This document shows positions 43,653 to 50,430 of a stretch of 50,430 nt of DNA, one piece after another. The position numbers were made by a program, and so were the translations under genes. The stretch covers positions 1 to 50,430 of the forward strand of contig JAKOZZ010000273.1 in the NCBI GenBank assembly GCA_029779755.1, written 5' to 3'. Every line of letters begins with the position of its first letter. The first letter of the stretch is position 1. A model generated the notes under the pieces. It had not been told where the DNA came from, ran no database searches, and saw only the letters and a list, made by a program, of their open reading frames with translations. The stretch is from Pseudomonadota bacterium. GTDB taxonomy: Bacteria; Pseudomonadota; Gammaproteobacteria; Burkholderiales; Burkholderiaceae_E.

Positions 43653-44326
43653 TGAACCAGGACGATCTGAAACGCGCCGTCGCCAGGGCGGCCATCGATC
43701 ACCTCGAGCCCGGCGCCCTGGTGGGCGTCGGCAGCGGCTCGACGGTGAACTTCTTCATCGATGCGCTGGGCGCCTGCCGCGACCGGGTGCCGGGCGCGGT
43801 CTCCAGTTCCGAGAAGAGCAGCGAACGGCTGCGTGCCAACGGCATCCCGGTGCTCGACCTCAACGAGGTGGTGGCCGCCGGCCGGCCGATCCCCGTCTAC
43901 GTCGACGGTGCCGACGAACTCAACGCCGCACTCCAGATGGTCAAGGGCGGGGGCGGCGCGCTGACGCGCGAGAAGATCGTGGCGGCCGCCTGCGGCCGCT
44001 TCGTGTGCATCGTCGACGCCAGCAAGCTGGTCGAGCGCTTCGGCCGGTTTCCGCTGCCGGTCGAGGTGATCCCGATGGCGCGCGCGCTGGTCGCAGCGAA
44101 GCTGCGCGGCCTGGGCGGAACCCCGAAGCTGCGCGAGGGCTTCGTCACCGACAACGGCAACCTGATCCTCGACGTGTCGGGCCTCGACATCGTCGACCCG
44201 GCCGGCCTGGAGTCCGAGATCAACCAGTGGCCCGGCGTGGTCACCGTCGGACTGTTCGCACGCAAGGGGGCCGACGTCGCGCTGGTGGCCTCGCCGGAGG
44301 GCGTCCGGGAGCTCCGGCCCCGCTGA
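43652..44326 (+). CDS. rpiA: Ribose-5-phosphate isomerase A
   Basis: RpiA interconverts ribose-5-phosphate and ribulose-5-phosphate in the pentose phosphate pathway. The 224-residue product has the family motifs [14 protein letters not shown] (phosphate loop), YVDGADELN with the catalytic Asp, and [12 protein letters not shown] with the catalytic Lys. Length is standard. It is the first housekeeping gene after the flagellar cluster, on the same strand but with its own probable promoter. Confidence 0.97.
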   Translation: MNQDDLKRAVARAAIDHLEPGALVGVGSGSTVNFFIDALGACRDRVPGAVSSSEKSSERLRANGIPVLDLNEVVAAGRPIPVYVDGADELNAALQMVKGGGGALTREKIVAAACGRFVCIVDASKLVERFGRFPLPVEVIPMARALVAAKLRGLGGTPKLREGFVTDNGNLILDVSGLDIVDPAGLESEINQWPGVVTVGLFARKGADVALVASPEGVRELRPR

Positions 44327-44350
44327 CCGGCGCGCGGTGCCGGCCGTGCC

Positions 44351-44623
44351 TCACTCCGACGGCGGCACGTAGCCGGCCGGACGGTCGGCGCCTTCTCCGA
44401 AGAAGAACTTCTCCATCTGCGTGGCGAGGTACTTGCGCGCACGCGCATCCGCCAGGTTCAGGCGGTTCTCGTTGACCAGCATGGTCTGGTGCTTGAGCCA
44501 CATCTGCCAGGCCTCCTTCGAGGCGTGCTCGTAGAGACGCTTGCCGAGTTCGCCGGGGTAGGGGGGGAAGTCGAGACCTTCGGCTTCCTTTTGCAGCTTG
44601 ATGCATTGGACGGTGCGTGCCAT
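44351..44623 (-). CDS. yggX: Fe(2+)-trafficking / oxidative damage protection protein YggX
   Basis: YggX-family proteins protect iron-sulfur enzymes from oxidative damage. The 90-residue product has the family pattern [40 protein letters not shown] and [20 protein letters not shown]. The ATG at 44623 follows AAGGAA; an upstream in-frame start is rejected. It is convergent with rpiA (24-nt gap) and downstream of argA on the same strand. Confidence 0.96.
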   Translation of the reverse strand: MARTVQCIKLQKEAEGLDFPPYPGELGKRLYEHASKEAWQMWLKHQTMLVNENRLNLADARARKYLATQMEKFFFGEGADRPAGYVPPSE

Positions 44624-44723
44624 CGGGGGTTCCTTGCAATGTTCGGGGGGGGGCCTGCAGTGCGGTCGCGATCGGGCGCGGCGACGCGATCGTCGCACGC
44701 CCGGAGATGCCCGCGTCATCGGC

Positions 44724-46055
44724 TCATAGGGTCTTGATCAGGATCTGAGACTTACGCTGCCAGTTGTAGAGGTTGCGGCGCTCCTGCGGAAGCGCTTCGA
44801 TGCCGGCCTGGACGAACCCGCGCTTCAGGAACCAGTGCATGGTGCGGGTGGTGAGCACGAACAGCCGGCGCAGGCCCGCGGCGCGCGCGCGCTGCTCGAT
44901 GCGGGTGAGCAGGCGCTCGCCGTCGCCCAGGTTCTGGCTCTGCGGATTGACGGCCAGGCAGGCCATCTCGCCGATGCCGTCCGACGGATACGGGTAGAGC
45001 GCCGCGCAGCCGAAGATCACGCCGTCGTGCTCGATCACGGTGAAGTTCTCGACCTCGCGCTCGATCAGGCCGCGGTCGCGCTTGACCAGCGTGCCGTCCT
45101 CCTCGAGCGGGCGGATCAGCGCCAGGATGCCGCCGACGTCGTCGGGCCCCGCCTCGCGCAGCGCCTCCAGCGTCTCCTCGACCACCATCGTGCCCACGCC
45201 GTCGTGCTGGAACAGTTCCAGCAGCAGGCTGCCGTCGAGCCCGAACGGGATCAGGTGGGCCCGCGCGACGCCACCCTGGCACGCGCGCAGTGCGTACCGC
45301 AGGTAGCCGGCGCAGTCGGCCGGCAGCGCGCCCGCCGACAGCAGCCGGTCGGCGTCGGCCTCCGAGACCTCCGACAGCACGCGCCCGTCGGGGTCGGTGA
45401 CGCCCGGGGTCTCGGTCACGAAGATCAGCTTGTCGGCGTCGAGCGCGATCGCCGTGCGCACGGCGACGTCCTCCATCGTGAGGTTGAACGCCTCGCCGGT
45501 GGCGGAGAAGCCGAGGTTGGAGATCAGCACGATCGCGCCGCCGTCGAGCGCGAAGCGGATCGTGTCGGCGTCTACCTTGCGGACGAGCCCGGTGTGGCCG
45601 TAATCGACCCCGTCGACGATGCCCACCGGCCGGGCGCTGACCAGGTTGCCCGACACCACGCGGATCTCGGAATGCGCCATCGGCGTGTTGGGCAGCCCCT
45701 GCGAGAAGGCGGCCTCGATGTCCATGCGCAGCTCGCCGGCGGCCTCCTTCGCGCATTCGAGCGCCACCGGGTCGGTGATGCGCATGCCCGACACGTCGTA
45801 GCGGGGCTCGGCGCCGCGCAGGCGCAACTGCTCGTTGATCTGCGGGCGCGCCCCGAACACCACGACCAGCCGCATGCCCATCGCCTTGAGCAGGCTGATG
45901 TCCTGCACGAGTGCGTTCAGGCGTCGGGCCATCACCAGTTCGCCCGGGAAGGCGACCACCAGGGTCTTGCCCCGGAACGCGTGGATGTAGGGCGCGACGG
46001 TGCGCAGCCAGTGGACGAACTGCTCCGGATCGGGGAGCGCGGCGGGGGCATTCAT
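44724..46055 (-). CDS. argA: Amino-acid N-acetyltransferase (N-acetylglutamate synthase)
   Basis: ArgA makes N-acetylglutamate, the first step of arginine synthesis. The 443-residue product has an N-terminal amino-acid-kinase-like regulatory domain ([31 protein letters not shown]). Its C-terminal GNAT domain (about 295-443) has [20 protein letters not shown] and [16 protein letters not shown]. The two-domain bacterial form is complete. The start codon is exactly seven nt from a palindromic -10 shared with hrpA, with no ribosome site. Confidence 0.97.
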   Translation of the reverse strand: MNAPAALPDPEQFVHWLRTVAPYIHAFRGKTLVVAFPGELVMARRLNALVQDISLLKAMGMRLVVVFGARPQINEQLRLRGAEPRYDVSGMRITDPVALECAKEAAGELRMDIEAAFSQGLPNTPMAHSEIRVVSGNLVSARPVGIVDGVDYGHTGLVRKVDADTIRFALDGGAIVLISNLGFSATGEAFNLTMEDVAVRTAIALDADKLIFVTETPGVTDPDGRVLSEVSEADADRLLSAGALPADCAGYLRYALRACQGGVARAHLIPFGLDGSLLLELFQHDGVGTMVVEETLEALREAGPDDVGGILALIRPLEEDGTLVKRDRGLIEREVENFTVIEHDGVIFGCAALYPYPSDGIGEMACLAVNPQSQNLGDGERLLTRIEQRARAAGLRRLFVLTTRTMHWFLKRGFVQAGIEALPQERRNLYNWQRKSQILIKTL

Positions 46056-46076
46056 CGCATCATTATAATTTCAGCG
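46055..46076. promoter_or_regulatory. Shared palindromic -10 of argA and hrpA, both probably leaderless
   Basis: ATTATAAT at 46062-46069 is its own reverse complement and provides TATAAT on both strands. From the plus-strand hexamer (46064-46069) the seventh base is 46076, the hrpA GTG. From the minus-strand hexamer (46067-46062) it is 46055, the argA ATG. Neither gene has a Shine-Dalgarno. -35 elements are not clear. Confidence 0.65.
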
Positions 46077-49000
46077 TGCCGACCGCCCTGCGCCCGCTTC
46101 CGCCGCTGACGTTCCCCGAGGCGCTTCCGGTCAGCGGAAAGCGGGACGAGATCGCGCGCGCGATCCGCGAGCACCCGGTCGTGATCGTCTGCGGCGAGAC
46201 CGGGTCGGGCAAGACCACCCAGCTGCCCAAGATCTGCGCGCTGGCCGGACGCGGCCAGGCCGGGCTGATCGGCCACACCCAGCCGCGCCGCCTGGCGGCC
46301 ACCACGGTGGCGCGCCGCATCGCCGAGGAGATCGGCTCCCCGCTGGGCACGCACGTCGGCTACAAGATCCGGTTCAACGAGAAGTTCGGCCAGGGCGCGT
46401 CGATCAAGCTGATGACCGACGGCATCCTGCTGGCCGAGACCCTGTCCGACGCGCGCCTGCGCCAGTACGACACGATCATCGTCGACGAGGCGCACGAGCG
46501 CAGCCTGAACATCGACTTCCTGCTCGGCTACCTGAAGCAGCTGGTCGACGGCCCGCGCCGCGACGACCTCAAGCTGGTGATCACCTCCGCGACGATCGAC
46601 GCCCAGCGCTTCGCCGAGCACTTCGGCCGCGACGGCCGCCCGGCGCCGGTGATCGAGGTGTCCGGCCGCCTGTATCCGGTCGAGATCCGCTACCGCAGCT
46701 TCGACGAGGAGGCGCGCGACGACGACGACGAGACCGACCTGCCGTCGCGCATCGAGGAGGCCGTCGACGAGCTGTGGCGCGAGCGCGCGGGCGACGTGCT
46801 GGTGTTCCTGCCGGGCGAGCGCGAGATCCGCGACGTTGCGGACCACCTGCGCCGTGCGCATGCGCGCGCGCAGGCCGGGCGCGGTGCGCAGGCGCTGGCG
46901 CGCGGCCCGGTCGAGATCCTGCCGCTGTTCTCGCGCCTGTCGGTGGCCGACCAGCAGAAGGTGTTCAGCGGCTCGAACGGGCGGCGCATCGTGCTGGCGA
47001 CCAACGTCGCCGAGACCTCGCTCACCGTGCCCGGCATCCGGTACGTGATCGACACGGGCACGGCCCGGGTCAAGCGCTACCGCTTCCGCAGCAAGGTCGA
47101 GCAGCTGCAGATCGAGCCGGTGTCGCAGGCGGCGGCCAACCAGCGCGCGGGCCGCTGCGGACGCGTGTCCGACGGCGTCTGCATCCGCCTGTACTCCGAA
47201 CAGGACTTCGCCGGCCGGCCGCGCTTCACCGATCCGGAGGTGCTGCGCTCGTCGCTGGCCGGGGTGATCCTCCAGATGAAGGCGCTGCGGCTCGTCGGCA
47301 TCGAGGAGTTTCCGTTCCTCGACCCGCCGCAGCGCAAGGCGATCGTCGACGGCTATGCGCTGCTGCACGAGCTGGGCGCCACCGACGAGCGCAACCAGCT
47401 CACCGACACGGGACGTCAGCTGGCGCGCCTGCCGGTGGACCCGCACATCGGCCGCATGCTGCTGGCCGCGCGTCAGGCGGACTGCCTGCGCGAGATGCTG
47501 GTGATCGCCGCCGCCCTGTCGGTGCAGGATCCGCGCGAGCGTCCGATGGAGTCGCAGCAGGCCGCCGACCAGCAGCACCGCCGCTTCGTCGACGAGCGCT
47601 CCGACTTCGTCGCCTGGGTCAAGCTGTGGGACTACTGGCAGAGCGCGCAGCGCGAGAAGGAGTCGAACCGCCGGCTGCAGCAGAAGCTCGAGCGCGAGTT
47701 CCTGTCGCCGCGCAAGCTGCGCGAATGGGCCGACGTGGTCGGGCAGCTCACCGACACCGTCACCGAGATGCACTGGAAGCGCAACGAGGCGCCCGCGCCC
47801 TACGATGCGCTCCACCAGGCGCTGCTGACGGGCATGCTCGGCAACCTCGGGTTCAAGGACGCGGACGAGGCCCAGTACCAGGGCACCCACCAGACGCGCT
47901 TCTCGATCCACCCCGGCTCGGCGCTGGCGCGCAAGCCGCCACGCTGGCTGATGGCGGGCGAGCTGGTCGACACCGGTCGCCTGTATGCCCGCACCGTGGC
48001 GCGCATCGAGCCTGCCTGGATCGAGCGCGCGGCCGCGCATCTGATCCGCACCTCGTACAGCGAGCCGCACTGGGAGAAGAAGGCCGGGCAGGTCGTCGCG
48101 TTCGAGCGCGGCGTGCTGTACGGCCTGACCGTGTACGCGCAGCGGCGCGTGCACTACGGGCCGCGCGACCCGAAGCTCGCACGCGAGCTGCTGATCCGCG
48201 AGGCGCTGGTGGGGGGCGAGTGGGACAGCACGCTGCCGTTCTTCGTGCACAACCGCCGCCTGGTGGCCGAGATCCGCAAGCTCGAGCACAAGATCCGCCG
48301 CCCCGACCTGCTGGTCGACGAAGGCTGGCTGTTCGACTGGTTCGACGCGCGCGTGCCGGCCGACGTCGTGTCGGGGGCGCAGCTCGAGGCCTGGTACCGC
48401 ACGGCAGTGAAGGCCGAACCGTCCCTGCTGAAGCTGTCGCGCGACGAACTGCTGCGCAAGGAGGCCGAAGGCCTGGGCAGCGACGCGTTCCCCCGCCGCA
48501 TCACGATGCGCGGCGTCCAGTTCGCGCTCGACTACCACTTCGACCCCGGCGCCTCCGACGACGGCGCGACGCTGACGGTGCCGATCCACGCGCTGAACCA
48601 GGTCGACGGCGCCCGCTGCGAGTGGCTGGTGGCCGGCATGCTGCGCGACAAGGTGGCGGCGCTCATCAAGTCGCTGCCGCAGAAGCTGCGCCGCCACGTC
48701 GTGCCGGTGCCCGAGTACGTGGAGGGCTTCGTCGCCCGTTGGAGCGCGCCGCTGGCCGAGGGCGCGCTCGTCGGGCGGCCGCTGCTGGCGGTGCTGATCG
48801 ACGATCTGCGCGACACGCTCCAGCTGCGCGCCGCGGCCACCGACTTCAAGCTCGAGACCGTGCCGCCGCACCTGTTCATGAACTTCCGCCTGGTCGACGA
48901 GCACGGCGGCGTGCTGGGCGTGGACCGCAGCCTGGCGGCGTTGAAGGCCGCCCACGGCGAGCGTGCGCAGTCGAGCTTCCAGAGCGCGCTGAGCGGCATC

Positions 49001-50083
49001 GCCCGCCGGCTGACGCCGCGCGCGGGCGACGCGCCCGCGGCGGGCGACGTGCACGCGCCGGACGACGCAACGGACGACCGCACCCGCAGGCGCGCCGGCG
49101 CGCGCGGGTCCGGCCACACCGCCGTCGCACCCCCGGGGCCGGCCGGCGCAGCGCACGGAAGCCCGGGCCCTTCGGGCGCGGCCGGCCGGCCGGCGCCGTC
49201 CTCGGCCGAGGAGACCCTCGTGCAGCAGGCGGGTCAGCGCTTCACCGCCTGGACCTTCGGTCCGCTGCCCGAGCTGATGGAGCTGCAGCGCGGACGCGAC
49301 CTGCTGGTCGGCTATCCGGCACTCGCCGACGTCGGCGACGCCGTCGAGCTGCAGGTGTTCGACGCCCCCGAGGCCGCGGCCGACGAGCATCGCCGCGGGC
49401 TGCGCCGCCTGTTCGCGCTGTCCCTGAAGGAGCCGCTGCGCTTCTTCGAGCGCAACCTGCCCGACGGCCAGCGGCTCGCGCTGCTGTTCACCCCGTTCGG
49501 CGGGGCCGACGACCTGCGTGCCGAGCTCGTCGGCGCCCTGATCGAACGCGCCTGCATGGCCGATCCGCTGCCGGCGGACGCTGCGGCGTTCGCCGAGCGG
49601 GTCGAGGCCTCGCGCCCGCGCATCAACCTGATCGGGCAGGAGATCGCGCGGGTGGTGCTGTCCATCCTGACCGAGCATCAGGCGGCCGTGCGCAAGCTGG
49701 CGAGCGTGAAGTCCCACGCGCAGGCGCACGCCGACATCGAGCAGCAGCTCGCGGCGCTGCTGCCGAAGCGGTTCGTCACGTCGACGCCGCCCGCGCAGCT
49801 TCCGCATCTCGTCCGCTACCTGAAGGCGGTGGCCCTGCGGGTCGACAAGCTGCGCGCCGATGCCGCGCGCGATGCCCGCCTGATGACCGACCTCGCGCCC
49901 CTGCTGACCGCGTACCGGCGGCTGCTCGGGCAGCGCCGCGGACACCACGACCCGCGCCTCGAGGAGCTGCGCTGGCTGCTGGAGGAGCTGCGCGTGTCCC
50001 TGTTCGCGCAGGAGCTGCGCACGCCGATGCCGGTGTCGGTGAAGCGGCTGCAGAAGCAGCTGGCGTCGATCACGGGCGCTTGA
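46076..50083 (+). CDS. hrpA: ATP-dependent RNA helicase HrpA
   Basis: HrpA is a DEAH-box RNA helicase. The 1335-residue product has Walker A (GETGSGKTT, about residue 40), DEAH (DEAHERSLNIDFLLGYLK), SATIDAQRFAEHF and the QRAGRCGR motif VI. HA2/OB-like domains follow, then the long C-terminal HrpA region. A Gly/Ala/Pro/Asp-rich segment of about 70 residues (near 980-1045) interrupts the C-terminal half. The GTG at 46076 is used because no in-frame ATG precedes the conserved N-terminus closely, and a -10 sits at leaderless distance. Upstream codons to 45911 lie inside argA and are not used. Confidence 0.95.
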   Translation: MPTALRPLPPLTFPEALPVSGKRDEIARAIREHPVVIVCGETGSGKTTQLPKICALAGRGQAGLIGHTQPRRLAATTVARRIAEEIGSPLGTHVGYKIRFNEKFGQGASIKLMTDGILLAETLSDARLRQYDTIIVDEAHERSLNIDFLLGYLKQLVDGPRRDDLKLVITSATIDAQRFAEHFGRDGRPAPVIEVSGRLYPVEIRYRSFDEEARDDDDETDLPSRIEEAVDELWRERAGDVLVFLPGEREIRDVADHLRRAHARAQAGRGAQALARGPVEILPLFSRLSVADQQKVFSGSNGRRIVLATNVAETSLTVPGIRYVIDTGTARVKRYRFRSKVEQLQIEPVSQAAANQRAGRCGRVSDGVCIRLYSEQDFAGRPRFTDPEVLRSSLAGVILQMKALRLVGIEEFPFLDPPQRKAIVDGYALLHELGATDERNQLTDTGRQLARLPVDPHIGRMLLAARQADCLREMLVIAAALSVQDPRERPMESQQAADQQHRRFVDERSDFVAWVKLWDYWQSAQREKESNRRLQQKLEREFLSPRKLREWADVVGQLTDTVTEMHWKRNEAPAPYDALHQALLTGMLGNLGFKDADEAQYQGTHQTRFSIHPGSALARKPPRWLMAGELVDTGRLYARTVARIEPAWIERAAAHLIRTSYSEPHWEKKAGQVVAFERGVLYGLTVYAQRRVHYGPRDPKLARELLIREALVGGEWDSTLPFFVHNRRLVAEIRKLEHKIRRPDLLVDEGWLFDWFDARVPADVVSGAQLEAWYRTAVKAEPSLLKLSRDELLRKEAEGLGSDAFPRRITMRGVQFALDYHFDPGASDDGATLTVPIHALNQVDGARCEWLVAGMLRDKVAALIKSLPQKLRRHVVPVPEYVEGFVARWSAPLAEGALVGRPLLAVLIDDLRDTLQLRAAATDFKLETVPPHLFMNFRLVDEHGGVLGVDRSLAALKAAHGERAQSSFQSALSGIARRLTPRAGDAPAAGDVHAPDDATDDRTRRRAGARGSGHTAVAPPGPAGAAHGSPGPSGAAGRPAPSSAEETLVQQAGQRFTAWTFGPLPELMELQRGRDLLVGYPALADVGDAVELQVFDAPEAAADEHRRGLRRLFALSLKEPLRFFERNLPDGQRLALLFTPFGGADDLRAELVGALIERACMADPLPADAAAFAERVEASRPRINLIGQEIARVVLSILTEHQAAVRKLASVKSHAQAHADIEQQLAALLPKRFVTSTPPAQLPHLVRYLKAVALRVDKLRADAARDARLMTDLAPLLTAYRRLLGQRRGHHDPRLEELRWLLEELRVSLFAQELRTPMPVSVKRLQKQLASITGA

Positions 50084-50156
50084 GCGGCGCCCGGCCCCTG
50101 CGGTCCGGGCCGCCCGCCGGGCCGCGCGACGCCCGCCGTCCCCCCGCCCGCGCCGG

Positions 50157-50430
50157 TCAGCCGGCCGTCAGCCCCAGCAGCCAGATCACCAGCGACACCG
50201 TCGCGAGCGCGCCGAACGTGCCGGCCACGATCGCCGCGCTGATGTCGCGCGCGTCGACGCCGTAGCGCTGCGCGATGATGAAGGAGTTGCTCGCCGCCGG
50301 CAGGCTGGCGGCGAGGATCCCGATGGCCGCCGCGTCCGGTGCGGCGCGGAACACGCCCACCAGGAGCAGGGCCGCGAGGGCCGGATGGGCGATCAGCTTC
50401 ATGCTGATCAGCGCGCGCACGGTCGGCGTC
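50157..50430 (-). CDS. AEC-family transporter, C-terminal part (runs off window)
   Basis: About 90 residues at the C-terminus of a hydrophobic protein are visible, open to the window edge (the last readable codons give TPTVRALISMKLIAHPALAA). The pattern of a MKLIAHP helix, LPAASNSFIIAQRYGVD and a final membrane segment matches auxin efflux carrier (AEC)-family permeases. The substrate cannot be told. It converges with hrpA across a 73-nt GC-rich gap with an imperfect hairpin. Confidence 0.82.
   Translation of the reverse strand, partial: TPTVRALISMKLIAHPALAALLLVGVFRAAPDAAAIGILAASLPAASNSFIIAQRYGVDARDISAAIVAGTFGALATVSLVIWLLGLTAG

Noticed and set aside
46052-49948. A 1298-codon open frame on the strand opposite hrpA
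   Set aside because: Its translation is Arg/His/Gln/Gly-rich with no domain pattern. It is the expected antisense shadow of a GC-rich gene with strong third-position GC bias.
1-50430. Sigma-54 promoters, tRNA/rRNA genes, CRISPR repeats, insertion sequences or prophage genes
   Set aside because: I saw no convincing TGGCAC-N5-TTGC pairs in the gaps, no cloverleaf or rRNA sequence, no regularly spaced repeats and no transposase- or phage-like proteins. The gene content is continuous core motility and housekeeping.

Overview
The window is a high-GC (about 70% by eye) bacterial chromosome segment. Its first 43.6 kb form a near-complete flagellar supercluster. The FlhDC master regulator combined with FlhF/FlhG, CheZ, FliS/FliT, YcgR and FlgM/FliA, plus the argA-hrpA-yggX neighbourhood, points to a betaproteobacterium, most likely Burkholderiales. 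I count 52 protein genes, 51 complete. I see no tRNA, rRNA, CRISPR array, insertion sequence or prophage.

Layout: (1) 4-11764, minus strand: fliF-G-H-I-J-K and fliL-M-N-O-P-Q-R, i.e. MS ring, C-ring, export ATPase complex, hook-length control and export gate. (2) 11915-12271, plus: fliE, divergent from fliF. (3) 12309-17592, minus: two tandem flagellins, fliD, fliS, fliT and a ycgR-type c-di-GMP brake. (4) 18001-30238, plus: flhDC, motAB, cheY-cheZ, flhB-flhA-flhF-flhG-fliA and a soluble chemoreceptor-like protein. (5) 30321-31992, minus: flgN, flgM, flgA. (6) 32167-43592, plus: flgB to flgL, then a degenerate EAL/HDOD protein. (7) 43652-50430: housekeeping genes rpiA, yggX, argA and hrpA, and the C-terminal end of an AEC-family permease that runs off the window.

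The regulatory hierarchy can be partly read from the DNA. FlhDC (class I) probably acts at inverted-repeat boxes. The clearest lies midway between fliE and fliF, and weaker look-alikes lie before fliL, flhB and flgB at the same 19-nt distance from an AT-rich -10. FliA (sigma-28) promoters of the form TAAAG...-N11-GCCGATAA lie upstream of flagellin 2, fliS and flgM, and a further one faces antisense to fliK. The housekeeping genes rpiA, argA and hrpA instead have -10 boxes exactly seven nt before the start codon, which suggests leaderless mRNAs; argA and hrpA share one palindromic -10.

I found no wholly new multi-gene system. The unusual items are the promoter architecture, the P-loop-less FlhG, cheY-cheZ without the rest of the chemotaxis genes, the soluble receptor with a C-terminal sensor-like domain, an insert in FliL, and an operator-like array upstream of flhDC. 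All motif matches and alignments were made by eye.
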